Numbered from the stretch's first letter, positions 46,668 to 54,914 are shown. The stretch is 64,000 nucleotides of DNA from Schwartzia succinivorans DSM 10502 (GCF_900129225.1 NZ_FQUG01000003.1:62001-126000), one strand, 5' to 3'. Translations and numbers: made by a program. The notes: a model not told the origin generated them from the letters alone.

Positions 46668-47861
46668 ATGGCAAAGAGAAAAGATGACAGGAACCGAGTA
46701 CTGAAAAGGGGGGAAGGGCAAAGACGTGACGGCAGGTACTACTTCAAGTATCAGGATGCAAAAGGCGAGACTCATTTTATTTACAGTTGGAAGCTTGAAC
46801 CCTATGATGTACCGCCTGCGGGCAAGAAAAATGAATTGTCTCTGAGGGAAATGGAAAGAACAATAGTTCGTAACGTTGAAGATGGGATTCTTGGCTACGA
46901 CAGCAAGCTTACTGTACTACAGCTGGTTCAGTTGTATCTTCAGCAAAAAACGGGTGTGAGACACAGCACGCAAGCAAACTACACGTTCGTTGTCAACATC
47001 CTCAAGAAGGAGCCCTTTGGAAACATGCCGATTGGCCGCGTAAAAATGTCCGATGCGAGGCGCTGGCTTATAAAGCTGCAGAAAAAGGATGGAAGGGGTT
47101 ATAGTTCGATTCATGCAATCCGCGGTGTCATTAGACCTGCCTTCCAGATGGCGGTAGAAGATGATATGCTGAATAAGAACCCATTCCAATTCGAGCTTGC
47201 CACTGTAGTTATGAATGATAGTATAATCCGTCAGGCTATAACTCGGGAACAGGAACGTAGATTTCTTGAGTTTGTGGCGAATGATAAGCATTTCTCACGG
47301 TACTATGATGGGATATACATCTTGTTGAATACTGGGCTCAGAATTTCGGAGTTTGTAGGGCTTACAATCAATGATATTGATTTGAAGGCCAAACGTTTGA
47401 CTGTAGACCATCAGCTACAAAGAACCGGGAAAATGGAGTATATTATTGAAAAGCCTAAAACAGAGGCGGGGAACAGAATTATTCCAATTAATGACAGTGT
47501 ATGCGAGGCGTTTAAGCGGATAATTGCGAATCGGAAGAAGCCAAAAGTGGAACCGATGATTGAAGGTAAGATCGGGTTTCTGTTTTTGGATAAAAATGAC
47601 ATGCCTATGGTGGCCTTGCATTGGGAGAAGTATTTTCAGCACATTTGTTCAAAGTACAATTCCATATATAAGGTCCAGCTTCCTAAAATAACGCCGCATG
47701 TATGTCGTCACACCTACTGCAGCAAAATGGTACACTCGGGAATAAGCCCCAAAACGGTCCAATTTTTGATGGGACATTCTGATATCGGCGTCACGTTAAA
47801 TACGTATACCCACACCAGCGTTGATTTGGCGGAACAAGAGCTTAAAAAGATGGAATTATAA
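46668..47861 (+). CDS. int: tyrosine integrase of the Tn916 family
   Basis: A 397-residue phage-type integrase, starting at ATG 46668 (an ATG at 46662 is also possible) behind GAGGAG. An N-terminal arm-binding domain and a core-binding SAM-like domain precede the catalytic domain, whose residues are Arg225 (TGLRISE), His344-x-x-Arg347 (HVCRH), His370 (GHSD) and the nucleophile Tyr380 (NTYTH). It ends about 160 bases from the right att core, with TTTACAACTTTT repeats between. It should catalyse integration and, with Xis, excision at the phosphatase gene site. Confidence 0.95.
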   Translation: MAKRKDDRNRVLKRGEGQRRDGRYYFKYQDAKGETHFIYSWKLEPYDVPPAGKKNELSLREMERTIVRNVEDGILGYDSKLTVLQLVQLYLQQKTGVRHSTQANYTFVVNILKKEPFGNMPIGRVKMSDARRWLIKLQKKDGRGYSSIHAIRGVIRPAFQMAVEDDMLNKNPFQFELATVVMNDSIIRQAITREQERRFLEFVANDKHFSRYYDGIYILLNTGLRISEFVGLTINDIDLKAKRLTVDHQLQRTGKMEYIIEKPKTEAGNRIIPINDSVCEAFKRIIANRKKPKVEPMIEGKIGFLFLDKNDMPMVALHWEKYFQHICSKYNSIYKVQLPKITPHVCRHTYCSKMVHSGISPKTVQFLMGHSDIGVTLNTYTHTSVDLAEQELKKMEL

Positions 47862-47864
47862 AAA

Positions 47865-47931
47865 GTTGTAAACCGAACAATTTTAGAACACTTTTACAAC
47901 TTTTTTACAACTTTTTACAACTTATTTATGC
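47865..47931. repeat. right-end integrase arm-type repeats
   Basis: TTTACAACTTTT units follow the int stop: one inverted copy (GTTGTAAA at 47865) and three direct copies between 47892 and 47925. They mirror the repeats inside the left end at 29532-29556. Confidence 0.7.
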
Positions 47932-48018
47932 GGGTTTTTGCAGATTTGTGCCAAATTCCCAAAAAATAAAAATGGCTAGAACCATTGATATATCAAGGTT
48001 TTTGAGGAGATACGACTG

Positions 48019-48477
48019 ATGGTGAAAATCATATTTATTTGCCACGGCAATATTTGCCGTTCGCCTATGTGCGAGTCCGTTATGAAGGAGCTCGTGCGTC
48101 GTGAAGGGCTGGAGAATGAGTTTGTTATCGCTTCGGCTGCGACTACTACTGAGGAAATCGGGCATGATGTTCACCGGGGGACAAAGGAAGAACTGAGGAA
48201 GCACGATATACCCTTCGAACCCCGCAGAGCGCGGCAGCTTACCCGTGACGAGTATGAGGATTGGGATTATATTGTTGCCATGGATACGGAGAATATGGAG
48301 GATATTCCATATATTATTGGCGCTGATAAAGAACATAAGGTGCACCGCCTGATGGAATACTGCGGAGAAAACCGTGATGTTGCCGACCCGTGGTATACAG
48401 GTAATTTTGCAAAAACATATGATGATGTTCTGCGGGGGTGCAGGGCACTGCTTGAAAAAATTAAAAACGAAAAGTAA
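48019..48477 (+). CDS. low-molecular-weight protein tyrosine phosphatase
   Basis: A 152-residue phosphatase of the LMW-PTP/ArsC-like fold. The P-loop is CHGNICRSP (Cys9, Arg15) and the general-acid Asp lies in VADPWYTG near the C-terminus. It may act on tyrosine-phosphorylated kinases or exopolysaccharide regulators. The first codons were replaced by the integrated element: the present start ATG behind GAGGAG is provided by element DNA, while the original start lies at 29437. The protein remains full length, differing at the second residue (Val for Glu) from the displaced start. Confidence 0.92.
   Translation: MVKIIFICHGNICRSPMCESVMKELVRREGLENEFVIASAATTTEEIGHDVHRGTKEELRKHDIPFEPRRARQLTRDEYEDWDYIVAMDTENMEDIPYIIGADKEHKVHRLMEYCGENRDVADPWYTGNFAKTYDDVLRGCRALLEKIKNEK
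48025..48049 (+). other. attR core of the integrated element
   Basis: Matches the left core at 29443-29467 in 24 of 25 positions. It covers the phosphatase codons for KIIFICHGN. Confidence 0.8.
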
Positions 48478-48712
48478 ATCAGAAAACCCGTTGGTATGAT
48501 CCGGAAAGAAATTTCGCTGCTCACACTGACGGGTATTTTTATGTAATTTTTATGCTAATAAGTGGTGTTTATGTGGCGCTTTGGAAGGATTTTTAGTGAT
48601 GGCTGTAGAACTGTGAATAAAATAATGCTGTGGGGCGTAAAAAGTCATACTGAAGTCACATAATGGCAGCAGAATTGAATCAAATATATGATTTTATATT
48701 AGGGGGCGGCGT

Positions 48713-49396
48713 ATGTTTGATATATTGGTTGTCGAGGACGACAAAAATCTTAACCGTATGATTTGCACTAAGCTGCAGCAGGCGCAGTATCATGTTTTTC
48801 CTGCCTTTGACGGGCTGGAAGCGTTGGATATTATGGACCGTGAGCACATTGATTTGGTAATCAGTGATGTAATGATGCCAAAGATGGACGGTCTTGAACT
48901 GGCATCTGCATTAAGAGGCGCAAAGATGACCTTGCCGATTTTAATGATTACGGCAAAGGGACAGATGGAGGATATGGAGAAGGGCTTCCGTGCAGGAACG
49001 GATGATTACATGGTAAAGCCTATCCAGCTTCGGGAGCTTCTGCTGCGTGTTGAGGCACTCCTGAGACGGGCGAAGCTGATGAGTGAGAAGCAGCTTCAGA
49101 TTAAGGGTACTGTTCTGGATTATGCTTCGCTTACCGTGAGTACCGGAGGTCATTCGGAGAGTCTGCCTCCAAAAGAGTTTTATCTTCTGTTCAAGCTGCT
49201 TAACAGACCGGGAATTATTTTTACACGGCAGGAGCTTTTGGATGAAATCTGGGGGATGGATAAGGATACGGACAGCAGAAATGTGGATGCGCATATAAAG
49301 AAGCTTCGGCACCGCTTCGCAGACAATCCGGATTTTTCAATTGAGACGGTGCGGGGATTGGGGTACAAGGCGGTATTTAAGGAGATTGATTCATGA
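48713..49396 (+). CDS. OmpR-family response regulator
   Basis: A 227-residue transcription factor. The N-terminal receiver has VVEDDKNL acidic pocket residues, the phospho-acceptor Asp in LVISDVMMPKMDG, ITAKG and the VKPIQ Lys. The C-terminal OmpR/PhoB winged helix has FTRQELLDEIWG, DSRNVDAHIKKLRHRF and ETVRGLGYKAV. It overlaps the histidine kinase gene by four bases (ATGA), so they form one two-component operon. Target genes are not visible. Confidence 0.95.
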   Translation: MFDILVVEDDKNLNRMICTKLQQAQYHVFPAFDGLEALDIMDREHIDLVISDVMMPKMDGLELASALRGAKMTLPILMITAKGQMEDMEKGFRAGTDDYMVKPIQLRELLLRVEALLRRAKLMSEKQLQIKGTVLDYASLTVSTGGHSESLPPKEFYLLFKLLNRPGIIFTRQELLDEIWGMDKDTDSRNVDAHIKKLRHRFADNPDFSIETVRGLGYKAVFKEIDS

Positions 49397-50484
49397 AGCT
49401 CTGGAGAGTAAAAGACGGGAAAAGGCAGCTTGTTATTCCTTTGCGGCTTTATCACAGTCTGTCAACGCTGGCAACATTGGGAATTTGCTGTTTTGTATCA
49501 AGCCTTTTGGTGTTTTGTATCAACCATTTTTTTCAGGCGGAGCTTGAACTTCTGCCGGCGCTTGCGGTTTGCAGTGTTATGACGCTGGTTTTTGCTGCTG
49601 CGCTTTTGGCGTGGGAGGCAGGCGTTTATATCCGTCCGGCAAGGGCTCTTATGGAAGCAGCAGGGCATGTCGCAGAGGGGGATTTCAGTGTACGTATTCC
49701 AAAGTCTGAAGGATTAATCAGTCTTGAGGAGAGCCGTATACTTATTGACCATTTTAATCAGATGGCGAAGGAGCTTCAAAGCATTGACCATATGCAAAAG
49801 GGCTTTACCGGGAGTGTTTCTCACGAGTTCAGGACGCCTTTGTCGTCAATAGTAGGTTTTTCGGAGATTTTGCTGGAGGATGGGCTGTCTGACTCTGAGC
49901 GCAGGGAATATACGGTTCTTGTGCATGATGAGGCACTCCGCCTGTCGCGCTTGGCGGATAATCTGCTGCGGCTGTCAAAGCTGGATGCACAGGCGATAGT
50001 TATGAGGCATGAGCCTATTGATGTTGATGAGCAGATACGGCAGTGTGTCATTCTTCTGGCAGACAGATGGGAACCCAAAAATATTTCATTTGACATTGAT
50101 TTGCCGCATATGCAGATTGAAGGCGACCCTGATATGACAAAACAGGTTTGGCTGAATCTGATAGATAATGCAGTGAAGTATTCCGATGATGGGAAAGCAA
50201 TCCACATTTCAGGGCAGATATTTCCTGATTCGGTGTGTGTCAGAATACACGACGAAGGAATTGGAATCCCGAAGGATAAACAGGAGCGTATATTTGAGCG
50301 GTTTTATCAGTGTGATGAATCCCATAAGGAAAAGGGACATGGACTTGGCCTGTCCATTGTCAAACGAATTTTAGAGCTTTTGGGAGGACAGATTGGCTGC
50401 AGCAGTGAACCGGGCAAAGGGACGGAAATGGCGGTGGCTCTTCCACTGAACCGTCATACGACATGCTGTTTGCGTATTCAGTAA
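49393..50484 (+). CDS. sensor histidine kinase
   Basis: A 363-residue membrane kinase. Two hydrophobic segments at about residues 27-48 and 58-75 are separated by a very short loop, so little is exposed outside; sensing is probably within the membrane. A HAMP domain follows (ARALMEAAGHVAEGDFSVRIP). HisKA carries the phospho-His in SVSHEFRTPLSSIVGF, and the ATPase domain has NLIDNAVKYS, DEGIGIPKDKQERIFERFYQ and GHGLGLSIVKRI. It is translationally coupled to the response regulator. The signal is unknown. Confidence 0.95.
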   Translation: MKLWRVKDGKRQLVIPLRLYHSLSTLATLGICCFVSSLLVFCINHFFQAELELLPALAVCSVMTLVFAAALLAWEAGVYIRPARALMEAAGHVAEGDFSVRIPKSEGLISLEESRILIDHFNQMAKELQSIDHMQKGFTGSVSHEFRTPLSSIVGFSEILLEDGLSDSERREYTVLVHDEALRLSRLADNLLRLSKLDAQAIVMRHEPIDVDEQIRQCVILLADRWEPKNISFDIDLPHMQIEGDPDMTKQVWLNLIDNAVKYSDDGKAIHISGQIFPDSVCVRIHDEGIGIPKDKQERIFERFYQCDESHKEKGHGLGLSIVKRILELLGGQIGCSSEPGKGTEMAVALPLNRHTTCCLRIQ

Positions 50485-50542
50485 AAATTATGTTTATTTG
50501 GTCACATAAAGGTCATAAAAGACTTTTATAATGCCTTCAATC

Positions 50543-50672
50543 AAAGTTTGCCAAAGGCAAACTTTCCTCTGTGGCATTTTGCCAATGGCACTAGCTGCGC
50601 GTCGCGCGAGGCGGGAGATATGCTCACCGCCTGTTATTTGTCCCAGCCCCCACTTACAGAAGTGTGGGACAT
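50543..50672 (+). repeat. array of short hairpins in the intergenic region
   Basis: Five hairpins in 130 bases: AAAGTTTGCC/GGCAAACTTT (10-base perfect stem, 50543-50565), TGGCA/TGCCA (50572-50584), GCGCG/CGCGC (about 50597-50607), GGCGG/CCGCC (50610-50631), and TGTCCCA/TGGGACA with an inner CACTT/AAGTG (50639-50671). It has no ORF and may be a MITE-like or REP-like element. Confidence 0.6.
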
Positions 50673-50730
50673 CTTTTGCCGAGTTATATTATGTTCTGTG
50701 AAAATATGTTGTGGAAAAGGAGCGATTTAC

Positions 50731-51276
50731 ATGAGTTTACACGGTATTACAAAAGGAACACCATTAGAAAAGATGGCAGAAATGATGGCCCTTGGTGAAG
50801 CAAAGGGTACGATGATGTACTACACGCTGGCCCGTCTTGCAAAGGAGCAGGGGCTGGATGATGTTGCGGCACAGTTCGTACAGGCAGCTAATCAGGAAGC
50901 AGTACACGCAGGCTTTTACGCTACAGTCAACGGCATGCTGCCGAAGGATTTCTGGCAGCTGGTGCGTGGAGTTATGAGTGCTGAAACCAGCGGTGAAAAG
51001 AAGGTCAAGGCCATGGCTGATAAGTTCAGGGAAGCCGGATTTGGTGAAGCTGCCGATGAAATGGAGATTTTTGCAAGGCAGGAAGGCCATCATGGCGTGA
51101 TGCTGGCTAAAATTTTGGAAAAGCACTGCCCGGGACTGTTTGAAGCAGCGGGTAAAAAGATTTATGTATGCGCGGTCTGCGGATATGAATACGTCGGAGA
51201 TCTCGACGCCGAGCCTGAGGACTTCGTTTGCCCGCTCTGCGGACAGCCGAAAAAGGTGTTTAGTCTGAAGGACTGA
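50731..51276 (+). CDS. rubrerythrin with C-terminal rubredoxin domain
   Basis: A 181-residue rubrerythrin-type protein, starting at ATG 50731 behind AAAGGAG (the open frame extends into the hairpin array without a site). Residues about 1-135 form a ferritin-like four-helix domain with Glu/His ligands (GEAKGTMMYYTLARLAKEQ, NQEAVHAGFY, FARQEGHHGVML). The C-terminal rubredoxin-like domain has VCAVCGYEY and CPLCGQP, four Cys binding one iron. The family reduces hydrogen peroxide in anaerobes. Confidence 0.92.
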   Translation: MSLHGITKGTPLEKMAEMMALGEAKGTMMYYTLARLAKEQGLDDVAAQFVQAANQEAVHAGFYATVNGMLPKDFWQLVRGVMSAETSGEKKVKAMADKFREAGFGEAADEMEIFARQEGHHGVMLAKILEKHCPGLFEAAGKKIYVCAVCGYEYVGDLDAEPEDFVCPLCGQPKKVFSLKD

Positions 51277-51289
51277 GGTGATTTCGAAA

Positions 51290-51631
51290 ATGACTGATCA
51301 GGAAGTAATAAATGCATTTCATATAATGTGGGATAATTTTCCGGAGCCTGTGACTATTACACAGCGAAGCAGAGAGATTATTGCCGTGAACAAAAAAGCG
51401 ACAGAGATGGGCCTGACCGCAGGGATTAAGTGTTCATCTATCGGAAAACCCGAAGACCATAAGGGCTGCCTGTGCAACAAGGCAATTGATGAAAACAAGT
51501 CCGTGCATGTGGCCTATGAAGGCCCGCAGGGCAAGGCATACGGCTTTTGGACTCCGATTACGGAACGTCCTGAATGGATTCTCCACTTCAGTGTTGGTTT
51601 GGCCGCAGAATATCTGGAAATAAAGCGCTGA
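51290..51631 (+). CDS. hypothetical PAS-like protein
   Basis: A 113-residue protein after the rubrerythrin, starting at ATG 51290 behind GAGGTGA. The layout DNFPEPVTITQRSREIIAVNKKATEMG resembles a PAS fold beginning, and a CSSIGKPEDHKGCLCNKA segment gives three Cys that could bind a cofactor or metal. There is no output domain. Close spacing suggests co-transcription with the rubrerythrin and a redox role, which is inference. Confidence 0.6.
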   Translation: MTDQEVINAFHIMWDNFPEPVTITQRSREIIAVNKKATEMGLTAGIKCSSIGKPEDHKGCLCNKAIDENKSVHVAYEGPQGKAYGFWTPITERPEWILHFSVGLAAEYLEIKR

Positions 51632-51705
51632 ATAAAGTGGAGATTCCACCGGTGTGAGGCTCTTTATCCGATGCTTTGAATGCTTGGAGAGTATAGGAGA
51701 AAGTT

Positions 51706-52194
51706 ATGTCTACAAAAATTTATTTAAGCGAAGTTATGATGCCGAGTCAAACGAATCCCAGTGGAAACGTTCATGGCGGCGAATTAATGAAAATGATGGA
51801 CTCCACCGCTTATGCCGCAGCACGTAAATTCTGTCGTTCAAATGTGGTTACTGCCAGAGTTGATGAATTGGAATTTCACACGCCCATATTGATAGGTGAT
51901 TTGGTTACGTGCACGGCAGAGGTCATATATGTGGGACGTACTTCGATGGAAGTGGCTGTCAATGTGGAGGTTGAGGTTTTGGAAGCAGAGCAGGGGCCTC
52001 AGCATGCTCTGTCTGCTTATTTCACTATGGTAGCTTTGGACCGCAATGGACGTCCGATGGCAGTACCTCCGCTGAAGCTGGAAACAGAGGAAGAAAAAGC
52101 AGCTTTCGAGGAGGCTAAAAAGCGTCATGAGCTTTATCATGACCGCAAGAAAAAACGTGAGCAGACGAAGCAAAAACAAGATGACTGCATTTAA
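51706..52194 (+). CDS. hotdog-fold acyl-CoA thioesterase
   Basis: A 162-residue thioesterase of the YciA/BFIT-type hotdog family. The N-terminal MMPSQTNPSGNVHGGELMKMMD holds the typical Asn-x-x-Gly-x-x-His-Gly-Gly and the catalytic Asp, and VDELEFHTPILIGDLV follows. It cleaves acyl-CoA thioesters in the cytoplasm. The C-terminal tail is a Lys/Glu-rich charged helix. It is followed by a strong terminator. Chain-length preference is unknown. Confidence 0.9.
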   Translation: MSTKIYLSEVMMPSQTNPSGNVHGGELMKMMDSTAYAAARKFCRSNVVTARVDELEFHTPILIGDLVTCTAEVIYVGRTSMEVAVNVEVEVLEAEQGPQHALSAYFTMVALDRNGRPMAVPPLKLETEEEKAAFEEAKKRHELYHDRKKKREQTKQKQDDCI

Positions 52195-52225
52195 TTTGTA
52201 TTGAACGGCCGATGCTTCAGGCCGC

Positions 52226-52263
52226 AAAAAAAGGTCGACCGGATTTCCGGCCGACCTTTTTTG
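52226..52263. terminator. bidirectional terminator between thioesterase and TlpA genes
   Basis: AAAAAAAGGTCG and CGACCTTTTTT arms with an inner CCGG/CCGG stem, one mismatch; A-run and T-run on the two sides serve both strands. Confidence 0.88.
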
Positions 52264-52306
52264 TGTAAGCTAGTGATTTGTCAGAAGCTCATAGAGTAAC
52301 TGTTTA

Positions 52307-52822
52307 TTACAGAGCAGACTCAATGAATGCCTTAAGCTCGCCCGTTGTCATGCCACCGACATGATGAGCTACAATCTGTCCGCCTGAGATTATGTAGGAC
52401 TGCGGGATTGCATCAAGCTTATAAGCTGAGGAAATGGCATTCACATCACCCGTATAGAACGGAATCGAGAAGGATGCGCCCTGACCGCGGAGATAAGCAT
52501 AAGCGTCATCTGTAGGGTAGTCTACGGAAACTGCAGCGAAGTTTACTCTGTCGCCATAAATCTGATAAACCTCGTTGATGGACGGCATTTCACCTACGCA
52601 TGGAGGGCACCATGAAGCCCAGAAATTCAAAAACAGCGGTTTGCTCTGAGAAAGCTCTGCGATAGAAGTACTGCTGCCATCGCGAAGATTTATGAGCGCC
52701 TGATCGGGTGCAGCTGCAGCCTCGGCTGTGCAGGAAATCTGCGGAGCCAGATCTGTCGGAGCAAAAGCAGGGGCAAATGCGAGAAGTCCCGTTGCAGCGA
52801 GAGCCATAAGTGTTTTTTTCAT
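52307..52822 (-). CDS. exported TlpA-type thioredoxin
   Basis: A 171-residue protein with a Sec signal (KKTLMALAATGLLAFAPAFA), starting at 52822 behind AGGAGG. The mature thioredoxin fold has the redox motif WCPPC and the family segment LFLNFWASWCPPCVGEMPSINEV, with the cis-Pro in AIPQS. TlpA-type proteins reduce extracytoplasmic disulphides, e.g. of cytochromes or metalloproteins. The two genes upstream on the same strand are redox-related, so it probably acts with them. Confidence 0.92.
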   Translation of the reverse strand: MKKTLMALAATGLLAFAPAFAPTDLAPQISCTAEAAAAPDQALINLRDGSSTSIAELSQSKPLFLNFWASWCPPCVGEMPSINEVYQIYGDRVNFAAVSVDYPTDDAYAYLRGQGASFSIPFYTGDVNAISSAYKLDAIPQSYIISGGQIVAHHVGGMTTGELKAFIESAL

Positions 52823-52835
52823 AATGAATTCCTCC

Positions 52836-53681
52836 TTAGGTTTTTGAACTTTCATTGTTTTTATTCGACAGGCGGTGAAACTGAATCGCCTGAGTCGGAC
52901 AGGATGAAATGCAGCTGCCGCAGGAAATACATTCGTGATCTCCGGCAATCTTTGTATCCATTTTGCATACGGCTGCGCATTTGCCGCAGTGAATGCAGGA
53001 TGAAGCGTTGACAGTTATACCAAGCAGAGCATATTTGTTCAGCAGACCGTAAAAAGCTCCGAGAGGGCAGAACCATCGGCAGAATGGGCGGTATATGAAT
53101 ATCATAAGAATGAGGAAAACCGCCAGCAAAGAGAATTTCCATACCGTCAGCCAGCCTGCAGCAGAACGAAGCATCGGGTTGAATGAGAGAAGAGGTACAG
53201 CGCCTTCCAAAGTTCCTGCAGGGCAGATAAACTTACAGAAGGCCGGGACGCCGATGCCGGTCATGAAAAAGAAGGCAAACGGCAGTATCAGTACAAAGAC
53301 AACTGCCCAAAGATATTTCAGGCGGCTGAGTTTTTGTGTCAGCTTTGATTTTTTCAGCTTCGGGCCGGGAAGCTTGTGGAGAAGCTCCTGCAGAAATCCG
53401 AAGGGACATGCCCAGCCGCAAATAACGCGTCCAAGCAGGAGTCCGAACAGCAGCATTGTCCCCAGCACATACGCAGGGAATTTCGGTACCGCGCCTGAAA
53501 AAAAGCTCTGAAGCGAACCGAGGGGACACGCAGCTGCTGCCGCAGGGCATGAATAGCAGTTGAGCCCCGGAACACATATATTTTTAGTCCATTCTCTTGA
53601 TATACGTCCGCCGGTAAGATTTGAAAGATACGGATTATACAGCAGAGTAGAAAAAAACTGTGCTATGGTTCTTTTAGCCAA
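52836..53681 (-). CDS. NapH/CcdA-like membrane protein with 4Fe-4S clusters
   Basis: A 281-residue polytopic membrane ferredoxin-type protein. I chose the TTG at 53681, which overlaps the stop of the upstream CXXC peptide by eight bases, giving AKRTIAQFFSTLLYNPYLSNLTGG. It has NapH-like CGWACPFGFLQ and CRWFCPLGAFYG motifs, four to five membrane segments, and a C-terminal ferredoxin domain with CIHCGKCAAVC and CISCGSCISSCP. It likely moves electrons through the membrane to the thioredoxin TlpA encoded 13 bases downstream. This coupling is inference from order. Confidence 0.88.
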   Translation of the reverse strand: MAKRTIAQFFSTLLYNPYLSNLTGGRISREWTKNICVPGLNCYSCPAAAAACPLGSLQSFFSGAVPKFPAYVLGTMLLFGLLLGRVICGWACPFGFLQELLHKLPGPKLKKSKLTQKLSRLKYLWAVVFVLILPFAFFFMTGIGVPAFCKFICPAGTLEGAVPLLSFNPMLRSAAGWLTVWKFSLLAVFLILMIFIYRPFCRWFCPLGAFYGLLNKYALLGITVNASSCIHCGKCAAVCKMDTKIAGDHECISCGSCISSCPTQAIQFHRLSNKNNESSKT

Positions 53682-53796
53682 TTCCGATACACTCCAAACA
53701 TATTCGTGCCGCTTTGCCGAATACCAGACGCGGTTCGTTGAAATAAATGCCTGCGGAAAGCAGTGCAGCAGCCGCAAGCCAGAGATACTTTTTCAT
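53674..53796 (-). CDS. CD1871A-family CXXC peptide
   Basis: A 40-residue peptide starting MKKYLWLAAAALLSAGIYF and ending with the CLECIGIG motif, the signature of the CD1871A family of small clostridial membrane peptides, where a CXXC pair follows a hydrophobic helix. It occurs upstream of NapH-like membrane ferredoxins, as here, and its stop overlaps the next gene's start. It is too short for most gene finders. Confidence 0.85.
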   Translation of the reverse strand: MKKYLWLAAAALLSAGIYFNEPRLVFGKAARICLECIGIG

Positions 53797-54131
53797 ATCA
53801 ATCACCTGATTAGCATATTTACTGCCGGCGCGTACTTCACTGAATTCGAAATCTTCGCCTTTTTTGAAAAATTCTTTTCTACATAATAGCATAATGTCTT
53901 TTACAGAGCAATTGTTTAACGGTTGTGTATTTTGAAGAATAGGAGCGGTAAGGTATGACTGAATGGTAGTTATTGACTCTCTTGAGAAGCGTGTGATGCC
54001 TTATACATAGTGGGGTATAGACTGTTTACGATATGATTTAATTCTTGACGTTGTGACTAGGATAAGCTATGATAATGATAGTATTTTGCATCACGCAGGG
54101 TATTAAAAGAAATTTAACAGGAGGAGTTAAA
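53797..54131. other. 335-base divergent intergenic region
   Basis: Between the redox trio (leftward) and the metal ATPase operon (rightward). It holds the promoter at 54045-54073 and a Fur-like sequence at 54071; otherwise no gene or RNA is seen. Confidence 0.6.
54045..54073 (+). promoter_or_regulatory. promoter of the P-type ATPase operon with Fur-like half-site
   Basis: TTGACG and TATGAT are 17 bases apart. The -10 box runs into GATAATGATA (54071-54080), which equals the left half of a Fur box; the right half is degenerate, so metal regulation is only suggested. Confidence 0.55.
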
Positions 54132-54338
54132 ATGTTTTCTAAGAGCGATTTTTGGATTGGTTTGGCAGTAGGCGCAGTTGTCGGAGTTTTCGGTTATCGT
54201 TTCATGCAGGAGCGTGAGCAGCAGATGATGGCTCTTTCGGAGGGTGCATCTGCAGGACAGATTCCTTTGGCAGAGCTCGAGCGTCAGAAGGAAGAGCTTG
54301 AGGACCTGATTGCAGCACAGAAAGCTCAGGAGAAATAA
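54132..54338 (+). CDS. small membrane protein of the P-type ATPase operon
   Basis: A 68-residue protein at ATG 54132 behind GAGGAG. A single hydrophobic helix (FWIGLAVGAVVGVFGYRF) is followed by a Glu/Gln-rich helix, resembling short membrane-anchored partners of metal ATPases in Firmicutes. It is first in the operon. The function is unknown. Confidence 0.75.
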   Translation: MFSKSDFWIGLAVGAVVGVFGYRFMQEREQQMMALSEGASAGQIPLAELERQKEELEDLIAAQKAQEK

Positions 54339-54407
54339 TAGTCAGCAGAAAGGAGACTGCCTTTGTAGAAAAGACAGTTTCCTTTATTTGTTTTTGGAGA
54401 GATTTTT

Positions 54408-54881
54408 ATGAAACAGATTTCGCTGGGAATCCCCATGCTTGGTGCTGTTGCGGGAACGCTTCTGTCACTTGCGCTTCCTTCAAAGCGTGGGCATATTATC
54501 TGCGGAGCAGTTTGGACAGGGCTTTCTGTGCTTCATGCATGGCAGTACCGTAAAAAACTGGAGCAGGATATTAAGAGAAACGGTGGTTTTTTTGACATGA
54601 CGCTTTTTCCGCAATCAAAATTGGATTTTTTTGTCCGTGCGGTAGATGTTGCTTCGTATATTCCGGGCCGTACACGTCTTTATACACGTGCGCTCGTCGG
54701 GAATGAAGCACTTGCAAAGCAGGTGAAGGATGAGCTTTCAGGTGCTGCGGGTATGAAGAGTGTTTTGGTTAATACGACTACGGGCTCTATTCTTCTGGAA
54801 TATGATCCTGAGGTTTTGAGGACGAACCCGGATTTGGCACGAATGGAAAATTATATCAAGACACATGTAAAGAAAAGATAG
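54408..54881 (+). CDS. HMA-like small membrane protein
   Basis: A 157-residue protein. An N-terminal hydrophobic pair (IPMLGAVAGTLLSLALP, HIICGAVWTGLSVLHAW) is followed by an HMA-like ferredoxin-fold segment with the SYIPGRTRLYTRALVG loop in place of a canonical Cys-x-x-Cys. It resembles the HMA_2 partner proteins found before P1B-type ATPases. It is third-last in the operon. It may guide metal or regulate the pump; this is inference. Confidence 0.7.
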   Translation: MKQISLGIPMLGAVAGTLLSLALPSKRGHIICGAVWTGLSVLHAWQYRKKLEQDIKRNGGFFDMTLFPQSKLDFFVRAVDVASYIPGRTRLYTRALVGNEALAKQVKDELSGAAGMKSVLVNTTTGSILLEYDPEVLRTNPDLARMENYIKTHVKKR

Positions 54882-54914
54882 TTTAAAAGGATTTTACGGA
54901 AAGGAAGATAAAGT

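Larger units (their letters stand above)
29443..48049 (+). mobile_element. integrated element (IME-like genomic island) in the tyrosine phosphatase gene
   Basis: About 18.6 kb between 25-base direct repeats. Tn916-type xis and int adjoin the right end, and TTTACAACTTTT repeats lie just inside both ends. Cargo is an AbiE-type pair, a type I restriction system, leading-region-type genes and several unknown genes. I found no relaxase, coupling protein, T4SS, replication initiator or phage structural gene, so it is non-autonomous for transfer or decayed. Confidence 0.8.

Noticed and set aside
50548-50730. N-terminal extension of the rubrerythrin into the hairpin array
   Set aside because: The ATG at 50731 has a good ribosome site and matches the family start; the extension is only an open frame through repeat DNA.
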